Assembly (NCBI GenBank): GCA_938016265.1
Contig: CALLWB010000030.1
Span: 62,001-126,000, forward strand
Direction: 5' to 3'
Length of the DNA: 64,000 nt
From: an uncultured Saprospiraceae bacterium
GTDB taxonomy: Bacteria > Bacteroidota > Bacteroidia > Chitinophagales > Saprospiraceae
This document shows positions 34,828 through 43,900 of the stretch, one piece after another. The position numbers were made by a program, and so were the translations under genes. Each line of letters opens with the position of its first letter. The first letter of the stretch is position 1. Below the pieces are notes generated by a model that was not told the DNA's origin, did not search any database, and was given only the letters and a program-made list of their open reading frames with translations.

Positions 34828-37221
34828 ATGAACGTCAGGAGCATCGTAATTTCATTTTTGTTTTTCTTAGGCACTTGGTTTTCCAATGATGCTTGGGCGC
34901 AAACGGTGGAATTTGACGAAGGAACAATCAGCGTAGGGTTCGGGACAAACATCTTGAATAAATCAGGTAGCCCTGTTTATTTCACATCAAAGAAGAGTCC
35001 TGAGTTAGACTTTACCGGTGTAGAAGATCCTCAAATTTTCGTCGTCTTTCAAAATGTAAAATGGAAAAAAGAATTTGCTGATAAAGGCAATTATTATTTC
35101 ATTGCTAAAAGCGATTGGGTAAAGGAAAACGGCAACCTTCTTGAAAAATCAGGAAAAAAAACCATCAAAACTAAAAGTAAAGCAAAACGGAAGGTTTACT
35201 TCAAAGTCAAAAAAAATGGGAAAACAACCATAACTATCAACTATGGGGTAATGAAGCCCACTGATGAAAATGACCTAGGAAAAGTAAGCAAAATACCAGG
35301 AAAAACACTTACAAAAGAATTCTCCATTAAAGGGATAGGTGTAAAAGCTCCAGAAGAAACCGCTTCAAAAGAATCGCCTTCTGGTGATCCTCATTCCTCC
35401 TCAACAAAATCTTCAAAAGAACAACCTGAATCTCCTACAAATTCTACCGCTTCTACTACAAATTCTATTACCTCAACTCAAACCACTATTCCGCCGCCAA
35501 CTCAAAATAATGTGGTAGAAACAAAGGAGCCAGAGAAGAAAGAAACAAAAAAACCGAAAGTCGATAGAAAGGCAAAAGACGAAGAAAAACTCTGGAAAGA
35601 CGCTCAAGACGCTGGTTCCTACACTATGTACAAAAAGTACATGAGGAAATTCCCAAAAGGAAAATACCTCAGCAAAGCTGAAAACGAGATCACAAAAACG
35701 AAAATCAAGTGGGAGTTTAGAGATCAACGAGAAGAAGAGAATGGACAATACTACTACAAAATTAGACTCTCTGATGTAGAAGATGCCGAGCTGGGAGCTT
35801 TTAATCCTAACTTGCTCGAAGCTTCACTTTCCAGAAACATTGTTTCCGTTTTCATAAAAAGCCCCGGCAAACAAGAATTGACAGTCAGCGATGCATATGG
35901 TAGAGAAACTACCATCGAAATGAATCCGCAGTTTAAAATTCTGCAGGCGATTTTTAGCGATGCTGGCGAAAACATAAATTACGAAATTTGGGGTGGAAAA
36001 GCACCTTATTTTCTGCGATTGGTAGACGCAAATACACAGAAATGGGTCTGCGATAATAATAAAATAGATCTCCCAAAAGGAGAAACAAGGGCCACTGGTT
36101 CCATCAGTAAAGAACTATGGGCCACTGAAACCTGCCTGCTAAATGGTACCTACAAATTTGAAGTGCAGGATAGAAGAAAAACAGAAGCCATCTACCCTGA
36201 TGAAGAATTTGTGTTCCAAGGGAAGTCAGACGGTGGGGCCTACCTCTTATTGCTAGCGCTTGTATTGGTTCCTTTGATAGTAATTGGGCTTTTGTTTATG
36301 AACAAAAAGAAAAAGGAAAAAGAAAGCGAAGCCTACTTCAAAAAGCATAATCAGAAAAAACAAGATCAAAAACCCAAAACACAATCTACAACCACCTACA
36401 AGCCAGAGGAAAAAGTAAAAGAAAAACCACCTGCCAAAGAACCTGAACCTGTAGCGAAAGAAACAAAAGAGCCGGTAGTCGAAGAAAAGCCAGAACCAGC
36501 AGAAGAGGCTCCTACAAAAAGTGAGAAAACAGAACATGCAGAAGTACTTCCTGTAGCAAATGGCGATAAAAAACCAAAGATCAACGTTATCCGCAAAAAA
36601 GGACAACAGCAGGCCACTTTAGTGCATAATACTGACGACTATCACCGGGTGCTACTTGAACAAATATGGCACGATACCGCGATCTCTGAAATCTGTTTTT
36701 CGAAAGAATGTATTTTTGCAATTGATGATTTTATTAGAAAAGAAAACCGCCAGGGTATTGATGAAGATAATAATGCTGTACCAGAAGTCGGTGGGTTCTT
36801 ACTAGGCAATCATGCATTCGCTGAAGAAGACGGTCAATACAAAATCTTCCTCGAAAAATTTGTCCCGATTACACCAGAAGAAAATGATGTTTACAAGGTG
36901 GAATTTGGAGTAGAGGCATGGATGGAATTGGATAATGTGAAAGACCAATATCCTGATTATATGTTGCTGGGATGGTTTCATACGCATCCAGGACATAGTC
37001 TTTTCTTATCACAGCCTGACTTGAAAATACACGAAGGTTTCTTTAAGCAGAACTTTCAGGTAGCTATGGAAATTGATACCCTTTCTGAAAACCTCGATAC
37101 CGGATTTTTTGTTCGAACAAAAGATGGACAAATCAACAATACCAGAGATATGAAAGAAGGGGAAGATTGGTACAGTTGGATGGATATCGAAAAGTTTTTA
37201 AGAAAGAAAAGAGTAAGATAA
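34828..37221 (+). CDS. membrane-anchored JAB/JAMM deubiquitinase-like protein, paralogue 4 of 4
   Basis: I use the ATG at 34828 (MNVRSIVISFLFFLG, a good signal peptide) over a TTG 21 bp upstream; this gives 797 residues. The periplasmic part repeats the family plan: beta domain (VEFDEGTISVGFGTNI, then LDFTGVEDPQIFVVFQNVKW), Thr/Pro linker, half-TPR (YTMYKKYMRKFPKGKYLS), C-terminal beta domain (IWGGKAPYFLRLVDAN). A membrane helix at about 469-493 leads to a basic/acidic linker with KPKINVIRKKG and then a cytoplasmic JAB domain. The JAMM residues are complete: E653 (EVGGFLLG), H718 and H720 (FHTHPG), S728 and D731. JAB peptidases cut isopeptide bonds or trim Ubl precursors. This fusion links an external sensor-like domain to deconjugation and is the best clue to the role of the other three paralogues. 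Confidence 0.92.
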   Translation: MNVRSIVISFLFFLGTWFSNDAWAQTVEFDEGTISVGFGTNILNKSGSPVYFTSKKSPELDFTGVEDPQIFVVFQNVKWKKEFADKGNYYFIAKSDWVKENGNLLEKSGKKTIKTKSKAKRKVYFKVKKNGKTTITINYGVMKPTDENDLGKVSKIPGKTLTKEFSIKGIGVKAPEETASKESPSGDPHSSSTKSSKEQPESPTNSTASTTNSITSTQTTIPPPTQNNVVETKEPEKKETKKPKVDRKAKDEEKLWKDAQDAGSYTMYKKYMRKFPKGKYLSKAENEITKTKIKWEFRDQREEENGQYYYKIRLSDVEDAELGAFNPNLLEASLSRNIVSVFIKSPGKQELTVSDAYGRETTIEMNPQFKILQAIFSDAGENINYEIWGGKAPYFLRLVDANTQKWVCDNNKIDLPKGETRATGSISKELWATETCLLNGTYKFEVQDRRKTEAIYPDEEFVFQGKSDGGAYLLLLALVLVPLIVIGLLFMNKKKKEKESEAYFKKHNQKKQDQKPKTQSTTTYKPEEKVKEKPPAKEPEPVAKETKEPVVEEKPEPAEEAPTKSEKTEHAEVLPVANGDKKPKINVIRKKGQQQATLVHNTDDYHRVLLEQIWHDTAISEICFSKECIFAIDDFIRKENRQGIDEDNNAVPEVGGFLLGNHAFAEEDGQYKIFLEKFVPITPEENDVYKVEFGVEAWMELDNVKDQYPDYMLLGWFHTHPGHSLFLSQPDLKIHEGFFKQNFQVAMEIDTLSENLDTGFFVRTKDGQINNTRDMKEGEDWYSWMDIEKFLRKKRVR

Positions 37222-37244
37222 TTACTAATATTAAATTGAAAATT

Positions 37245-37264
37245 GTTCTCAAATAGATGAGAAC
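37245..37264 (+). other. small hairpin between the two JAB genes
   Basis: The arms gttctca and tgagaac (7 bp, loop of six) form a perfect hairpin with no T-run behind it. It may be an RNA processing or stability element in the operon transcript. Confidence 0.3.
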
Positions 37265-37362
37265 CTACAGAATAAACCGTAATTTAGTTTGCTAATACTA
37301 ATGTAAAACAACGAAGGAGGGATTTTAATACTATTTCTTAATCCTCTATCTACCTGAGAAAA

Positions 37363-37971
37363 ATGATACGAATCCGAAAGCTAGAAGATAAAAAAAATAC
37401 TGGAATAAAAGATAACATTGATGAAGACAAAGAGTACGTTAAGGTCAATCTAAATAACTACCTCGAGGACTCTCAGATTTCAACAGTTTACATTCATAAT
37501 GAATGTACGTTATCAATTATGGCATGGGTAATGAAAAGTAAACGCTTGTTTCCTGTTCCAGAAGTAGGGGGCTTCCTGCTAGGTAGCTTCTCTGAAAATA
37601 CTGGAAATGGACACAACATAACACTTGATAAGTTCATTCCTTCCAAAGATGTCGCCTACAATAGCCCAACTTTACTGGAGTTCGGTACCAAGGCATTGAT
37701 GGAGCTGGATGGAGAAATGGATCGTTATCCTGAAATGTCTCTTATTGGTTGGTTTCATACCCATCCTGGACACACACCATTTTTATCAAGTATCGATATG
37801 CAATTGCATGATGGTTTTTTCAAGAAAACGCATCAAATCGCAATTGTTTTAGACTCGTTAACTCCTGATTTTGATACGGGTTTTTTTAGTAGAAGATCAG
37901 ACGGAATTCCTAACAATAAACCAGAATTTAAAAACTGGGTGAAATGGAACGACCTTCTAGAAGGAAAATAA
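37363..37971 (+). CDS. stand-alone JAB/JAMM peptidase
   Basis: The protein has 202 residues with no signal peptide. The JAB domain is complete: E67 (PEVGGFLLG), H132 and H134 (GWFHTHPGH), S142 and D145 (SSIDMQLHDGFF). The sequence is close to the C-terminal domain of the membrane-anchored JAB protein just upstream (shared PEVGGFLLG, GWFHTHPGH, LDTGFFxR), so one arose from the other by duplication. It is soluble and cytoplasmic, preceded by a short basic N terminus (MIRIRKLEDKKN). A sensible split is that one enzyme trims the FNA tail of the Ubl and the other removes it from targets; which does which cannot be read from the sequence. Confidence 0.92.
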   Translation: MIRIRKLEDKKNTGIKDNIDEDKEYVKVNLNNYLEDSQISTVYIHNECTLSIMAWVMKSKRLFPVPEVGGFLLGSFSENTGNGHNITLDKFIPSKDVAYNSPTLLEFGTKALMELDGEMDRYPEMSLIGWFHTHPGHTPFLSSIDMQLHDGFFKKTHQIAIVLDSLTPDFDTGFFSRRSDGIPNNKPEFKNWVKWNDLLEGK

Positions 37972-38046
37972 TAACTTAAATGATTGGACGTATTCCAATA
38001 CAGACTATAACACCAAATTGATATCATTCGAATTGCTAAGCTTTCT

Positions 38047-40605
38047 ATGAAACTTTGTACACACTATACTTTCCTTTTCTTATTCCTCTTATTTTGTGGA
38101 TTTTCAGGATTCGCACAAGATAGCTTTGAGGTAGATGCCGACGCACAAGTCGACCCTAACTCAAGTACCTCTCCTTATGTAAAAGATGACAAAGGTGGAG
38201 AGTTTGAAATAAAAAACATTTTCCTCAATCAGGATACTCGTACGCTTGATATTGAGCTCAATGCTGTTCAAAATAACAGACCCATCTCCCTCGATGCTAC
38301 AAACATCAGTATCGAAGAAATCAAGGATGGCGTCTACAAAGATTTCACCGACTACATCTCCGACATCAAGCCAATCGACGAAGTACAAACAGAAGTCACC
38401 GATCAGGTTTCTATTCTGTTTTTAATAGATCTGAGTGGAAGTATGAGAGGCGAGAAAGTCGAAACAGCGAAAAAGGCAATTCGATCTACTATCAACAACA
38501 CGAAATTACCAGGAAGAGCAACAGTCTATCTTGCCGGTTTTCATGACGATATTCTTCCTTCTGAGAATAATAGCCTCGAAATTAATACCAGCAACCTCGA
38601 ATCCAGATTATCTAATTTCGTGAAAATCGATCCATTTCCTTACGGAAAAGAAACTGACCTCTATCGGGCATTGATCGTAAAGCTGGACGAATTCAACAAA
38701 AAACCAGGAAAAAAAGCAATCATTTTACTTTCTGATGGCGAAAACTCCATTAGGAATCAAAGCAATGGCCGCTGGAATTTCAATTACGACCCCGCAAATC
38801 CTAACAAACTGGAGCCGTTTACTCCAGAAGATGTTTACAACAAAATAGCAACCACCGATAGCTCCACCCTTCTTTTTCCAGTAGGCTTGGGCGATCAGGT
38901 AGACGTCAATTTCCTTAAAAAACTACCGGAACTAACTCAGGATACCCTGGATCAAGCTAGTTTCACAAACACCCCAGAAGGATTGGATGCTATATTCTCC
39001 TCTGTCGTGTCAGAGTTTGCAGCAAACTATAGAATAAAAGTACAACCTCCTAAGGATCGGGCCATCTTCAACGGTAGTGTTAGAAAACTAAGCGTTATTT
39101 GGAGAGACAAAGGATTGGAGGCCTCCAAAAATTACCAGTACGGAACACAAAATAGTCCTGTAGATCTGCGATCGACACCACCAAAACCGTTGATTTTTTG
39201 GGTGACTTTGCTGCTTGGAGGACTGATCGGAGTATTTGGTCTGTTGGCAGTTCTTGTATTATTGGTGCCTTGGTATAGAAAGAAAAACTTTAGAGAAAAA
39301 TACGTCAAGGCCTACAAAAAAGCGGGCAATATTACGAAATCAGACCCGATTACACTTGAGCCATTCGAAGATGGAGATTTGATTGTGGATTGCTGTAAGG
39401 TAATGATGGCCATGGATACTTGGGAACACAATGGAAATCAATGTGTCAACTATCCAGGGTGCCTGAATGACCCAACACCCTGCCAGGGAAAGGGAGGAAA
39501 TACAGGACATGAAAAATTCTTTTCTCAAAAAGGACTCTATAGAAATTTAAACTGGTTTTGGTTTGGAGCACTAGGAGGACTTATCGCCTGGATGTTTTAT
39601 GCTGTCTTCCAAAATGTAAGCGTAGATTGGTTTACCAGAGGGCTGCAATCATTAATATCTGTTCCTGCAATTGAAGGATACCTGACTTCTCAGAATGTAT
39701 TCGAAAGCATGAGCAAAAACATGGAAACTCTTGGTCGTCAGGTACTGGATGGTATTGGACTTGGAATGGGATTGTGTTTTAGTCTTGCACTCGTAGAGGA
39801 AATGGGCCAAGCCAGAAAAATCTCTGTACTACGAATCTTCTTTAGAACATTACTCGGTGTTATTATGGCACTAGTCGTATTCACCATAGGATTTTTACTT
39901 CAGTACACTGTTTTACCAAACGCTTATTTTGCTGGACTGATATCGTGGGTACTTTTTGGATTGTTTATGGGAGTTATTCTGTCTATCCGTTCTACGATCA
40001 ATCTTGGGAAAGGACTTTTGGGCGGACTTTTTGCTGGACTGGTAGCCTTCCAACTGTATTATTTTGTAACCACCCTTGATCATGACTACTGGCCATTTGC
40101 CAAATTAATGAGCTTTATTTTGCTAGGAGGAATTCTTGGTGTAATAATCGTAGCTGTAGTAAGTAGTTATGAAGATTTCGAATTAGAATACGTAGAACCG
40201 GCAAAATACCGTAGAGTAAACCCTATCAGCAAATGGCTAAAAGCCGGAATGGATATCTTTATTGGTACCGATCAAAGCTGCTATGTGTATATCAATTGGG
40301 AAGACCCCGCTGTACAACCACAACATGCCCTTCTCAGTTACGACAAAAAGAAAAACCTGGTCTATATTGAACCGAAATACGAAACACTAATCAATAATAA
40401 GGTCATTCCCGCAGACAAAAAAACAGAATTGCAGGACGGAGACCTCATTCAGCCCGGAAAACTCAGTCTCACACGAATGCGCTTTAAAGTGAAAAAACCT
40501 GCAGGAAAACGACCAGCAAGACCCTCCAATGATTCAGGCGCTACAAATTTGTTCAAGAAGAAACCTCAAAAAGGTAAAATCAAAATAAAAAAAAGAGAAG
40601 ACTAA
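38047..40605 (+). CDS. vWA, RING-like and FHA-like polytopic membrane protein
   Basis: The protein has 852 residues. A signal peptide (1-24) leads to a periplasmic vWA domain with a full MIDAS (D128-L-S130-G-S132) and LLSDGENS. A membrane helix near 385-410 precedes a Cys cluster at about 435-490: DPITLEPFEDGDLIVDCC, then NGNQCVNYPGC and PTPC. That is the spacing of bacterial RING-like treble clefs that begin CPI and contain GDxVVxC, but the first Cys is Asp and the HHxxCW part is MAMDTW, so Zn binding is partial at best. About six more helices follow (505-725), then an FHA-like domain (735-830; FIGTDQSCYVYI, VQPQHALLSY) that lacks the usual pThr-binding Arg and Ser. It ends GKIKIKKRED, like the E2 and ATPase tails. 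A role as membrane scaffold or E3-like partner is inferred. Confidence 0.88.
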   Translation: MKLCTHYTFLFLFLLFCGFSGFAQDSFEVDADAQVDPNSSTSPYVKDDKGGEFEIKNIFLNQDTRTLDIELNAVQNNRPISLDATNISIEEIKDGVYKDFTDYISDIKPIDEVQTEVTDQVSILFLIDLSGSMRGEKVETAKKAIRSTINNTKLPGRATVYLAGFHDDILPSENNSLEINTSNLESRLSNFVKIDPFPYGKETDLYRALIVKLDEFNKKPGKKAIILLSDGENSIRNQSNGRWNFNYDPANPNKLEPFTPEDVYNKIATTDSSTLLFPVGLGDQVDVNFLKKLPELTQDTLDQASFTNTPEGLDAIFSSVVSEFAANYRIKVQPPKDRAIFNGSVRKLSVIWRDKGLEASKNYQYGTQNSPVDLRSTPPKPLIFWVTLLLGGLIGVFGLLAVLVLLVPWYRKKNFREKYVKAYKKAGNITKSDPITLEPFEDGDLIVDCCKVMMAMDTWEHNGNQCVNYPGCLNDPTPCQGKGGNTGHEKFFSQKGLYRNLNWFWFGALGGLIAWMFYAVFQNVSVDWFTRGLQSLISVPAIEGYLTSQNVFESMSKNMETLGRQVLDGIGLGMGLCFSLALVEEMGQARKISVLRIFFRTLLGVIMALVVFTIGFLLQYTVLPNAYFAGLISWVLFGLFMGVILSIRSTINLGKGLLGGLFAGLVAFQLYYFVTTLDHDYWPFAKLMSFILLGGILGVIIVAVVSSYEDFELEYVEPAKYRRVNPISKWLKAGMDIFIGTDQSCYVYINWEDPAVQPQHALLSYDKKKNLVYIEPKYETLINNKVIPADKKTELQDGDLIQPGKLSLTRMRFKVKKPAGKRPARPSNDSGATNLFKKKPQKGKIKIKKRED

Positions 40606-40906
40606 CGCAAATTGTTTAGGTTCAGTCCATTGACTGTATTTGTCAATTTCTAATGACAAGTTAGTGGGAGAAGTGAATACTTTGAATGGTGTTGCCATCG
40701 ATTATTAAAGCCTATCCTGAATCAACATTGCAAATGTCTAACTTTTTAAAATTCTGGTGTTTACGTGACTAATATCTTACATTCAATGATAAATGAGTTG
40801 AATTAATTAAGAATATATCAGTTGATTCTTTTTTCAGAATTCATTAATCCTTATCTTGTTGCACTTTTAATCTCGAAAAGCCAGAATTACCCAAAACAGC
40901 AATTCA
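40606..40906. other. intergenic region, 301 bp
   Basis: It follows the last gene of the ubiquitin-like island. A weak 6-bp hairpin (attgac/gtcaat, 40629-40647) with a short T-rich tail could end the island transcript. No exact TAnnTTTG box precedes the adhesin gene, although tatcttg near 40852 is close. Confidence 0.45.
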
Positions 40907-43900
40907 ATGAAGTTTGCCACCTCAATAAAATTATATCTGCTTTCCATTCTTTTTTTTGGGTTTGTAGCTGATGCTAATGCTCAGTGTGCTGCAGTTCCAA
41001 TCTCAAGTGTAAGTGTTGATTCTATTGGAGATTCCTTTATAAATGTGAGTTGGGGCACGCCAATAGCCGGAGTCACGACTGCATATACCGTTGAACAAAC
41101 TGAATTTGCAGGATCCTATACTCCAGCCATCACAAACGATCCTTGGATAAATGAGTTCCATTATCTAAACACGGGAGTGGATATCGAAGAAGGTATTGAA
41201 GTCGCTGGCATTGCAGGAACAGATTTGTCTTGTTATAAATTATATATTTTTAAAAATTCTAGTATCTGTAACTTAATTGATAGCATACCGCTAACTGGAA
41301 TTATTGATAATGAATCCAATCTATTCGGAGCTCTTTGGTTTCCTTTTTTAGGAATGCCAGATGTAGATGGAGGAATTGCATTACAGTATAATGGAGGAAG
41401 TTGTGATTGCCCCAACGAAAAACGCATTTTACATACAGTCGCCTATAGAACCGATTTTCCAGCCTGTGGAAGTGTTGCCCCATCAACTATTCTCGAAAAC
41501 ATTGTCGTTAGAGAAACAGCTTCTACTCCTGTAGGTCATTCTCTTCAAATGACCGGAACAGGAACTGGGTTTTCAGAGTTCTCATGGTCCCCTCCAGGAC
41601 TTGCCTCTGCTGGAGATTTAAATGTAGGGCAGGAAGCTTTTCAATTGTTGGAAGATGGAAATCCTCTAAGCGCAGTGGTAAATAATTTAAAACCATGTAC
41701 GCAATATAGAATCAGGATGAGAGCACTTTGTTCGGCAGGAGGTTCAATCTATAGGTTTACCCCACATTTCTTTACAACCGATGACATTGATGCAGGTGCC
41801 GTGACTTACCTTTCAGGTGATTTGACAAGTTGTGTTGGCAGTTCCACCGCGATTGAAGTAGAAACACCGAATTTAGAATTTTCGCAGAATTATTGCGAAT
41901 TCTATTATGGATATGCCCTTGTCGATAACAATGATAACGTGCTGCAAATCGATGCTGGGTATCCTTTAGATAACAATGTGACTCCTACTACAACTATTTC
42001 AATAAGCGGACTTGCTGAGGGAGTATATACCATTCACGGGTTTAGTTATTCAGACTTAATTTCAGTAAATCTAGCGGCTAACACATTCAATGATATTGAT
42101 GCTGGCTGTTTGTCTTTTAGCGATCAACCCCTTGTACTAACCGTAGGTGTGCCTATCGCAAATGAGACTATAATTGATGTAACATGTAATTCACTTACAG
42201 ATGGAGAAATTCACATTACTCCTGAAGGAACATTCCCAGTTTCCTACAACTGGAGTCCTTTACTATCCAATTCAGGTACTCAAACTGGTTTAGCTGCAGG
42301 TGTTTATAGTGTTACAATTACAAATAGTTCATCCTGTACTCGTGTACTTACCTATAATGTAGGAGAACCTGATGTTTTAAATGTCGCAGGTCAAACTACT
42401 CCTGTTAGTTGTCAAGGAGGAAGTGATGGCACAGCTACTGCAGTTACAACAGGAGGAACTGCTCCTTATACCTATGAATGGCAAGATAATCTGGGAAGCC
42501 CAATTGGACAAACAAGCGATGTAGCATCTAATCTGAATATGGGAACCTATTTTTGTTCCGTAGTAGATGCAAATAACTGCGATCAATTATTGACCGTAAA
42601 TATTACCGAGGTTCCTCTATTAGATATCCTAAATGTTACCTCCCAGCAACCAACCTGTTCCGGCGATATGGATGGAATGGCGACAGTTGCTCACAGTGGA
42701 GGAACTTCTCCAATAGCTTACCTTTGGAATAATGGAGAAATCACTCAGACAGCATCTATGCTAGGAAGCGGATTCGCCACAATAACCATAACCGATGCAA
42801 ATGGATGTACAGATACGAGAAGCCAAACAATTCTTGGAATTCCTCCTGTTTCTGTTTCCATCAACTTAGGAAATAATGCCTTATGCAATGGCAGTTTCGA
42901 TGGTCGGGCAATTGCAAATGCTACTGGTGGGAATTTATCTGGTGGATATACTTATCTATGGGATAATAATGAATCAACCCTTGTCGCTACAGGATTGAAT
43001 GCTGGAAATCACATCTTAACTGTTAGTGATTCAAAAGGTTGTGCAGCGACTGGATCAATCGTAATAACCGAGCCGGATTTATTAGAAATTAATCTTATCG
43101 CTTCCGTTAATATCTCCTGTAGTGGCGGATCAGATGGATCTTTAGATATACAAGCTCTTGGCGGAACACCTCCCTACTCTTATCTTTGGGGTGATGGTCA
43201 AGTCGTGTCTAATCCTGGTGGACTTTCAATAGGAGATCATTTTCTGACACTTACAGACGATAATAACTGTGTTACTACCGGGCAATTTTCTCTGACAGAG
43301 CCAGATGCACTAGTTGTTTCAGGGCAAGTAGTAGATGTGAATTGCAATGGAGGTGACGATGGGAGTATTGTTATTTCTATTAGTGGGGGATCTCCACCAT
43401 ATGTTAATCTATGGAGCAATGCTGCTACCACCCTAACCAATGATAATTTAGAGAATGGAACCTATTCCGTAACCGTTGTAGACGCAAACTTTTGTCAAAC
43501 GGTACATACAGAAACAGTAATGGAACCTAGTATCCTGACTGGTACAACAAACGTATTAAGTGATGTCTCCTGTAATGGAAACTCCGACGGGAGTGGAAGT
43601 ATTTCTGCTGCTGGTGGTATATCTCCTTATTCCTACTTATGGGATAATGGAGAAGTTACTCCAACGGCAACAAACTTGGATGCCGCCAACCACGTGGTGA
43701 CCGTTACAGATGCGAATGGGTGTATTTTTGCAGCCGCAGTATTAATTGCTGAACCCTCCTTGCTAACTTCAAATATACAATCGACATCAGTAAGCTGTTT
43801 CGGTGGCAATAATGGTACCGCAACAATCATCCCTGTGGGAGGAAATGGAGGGTTTACCTACATGTGGAGTGACGGACAAATAACAGACACCGCCTTAAAT

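Noticed and set aside
23773-40605. Island as a CBASS system
   Set aside because: No CD-NTase (cGAS-like) gene and no typical CBASS effector is present, although E1, E2 and JAB parts occur in some CBASS types.
23773-40605. Island as a plain BilABCD operon or a Pup-proteasome system
   Set aside because: Bil has four soluble genes, while here TerB, STAND ATPase, vWA and secreted paralogues dominate. Pup ligase, Mpa and proteasome genes are absent.
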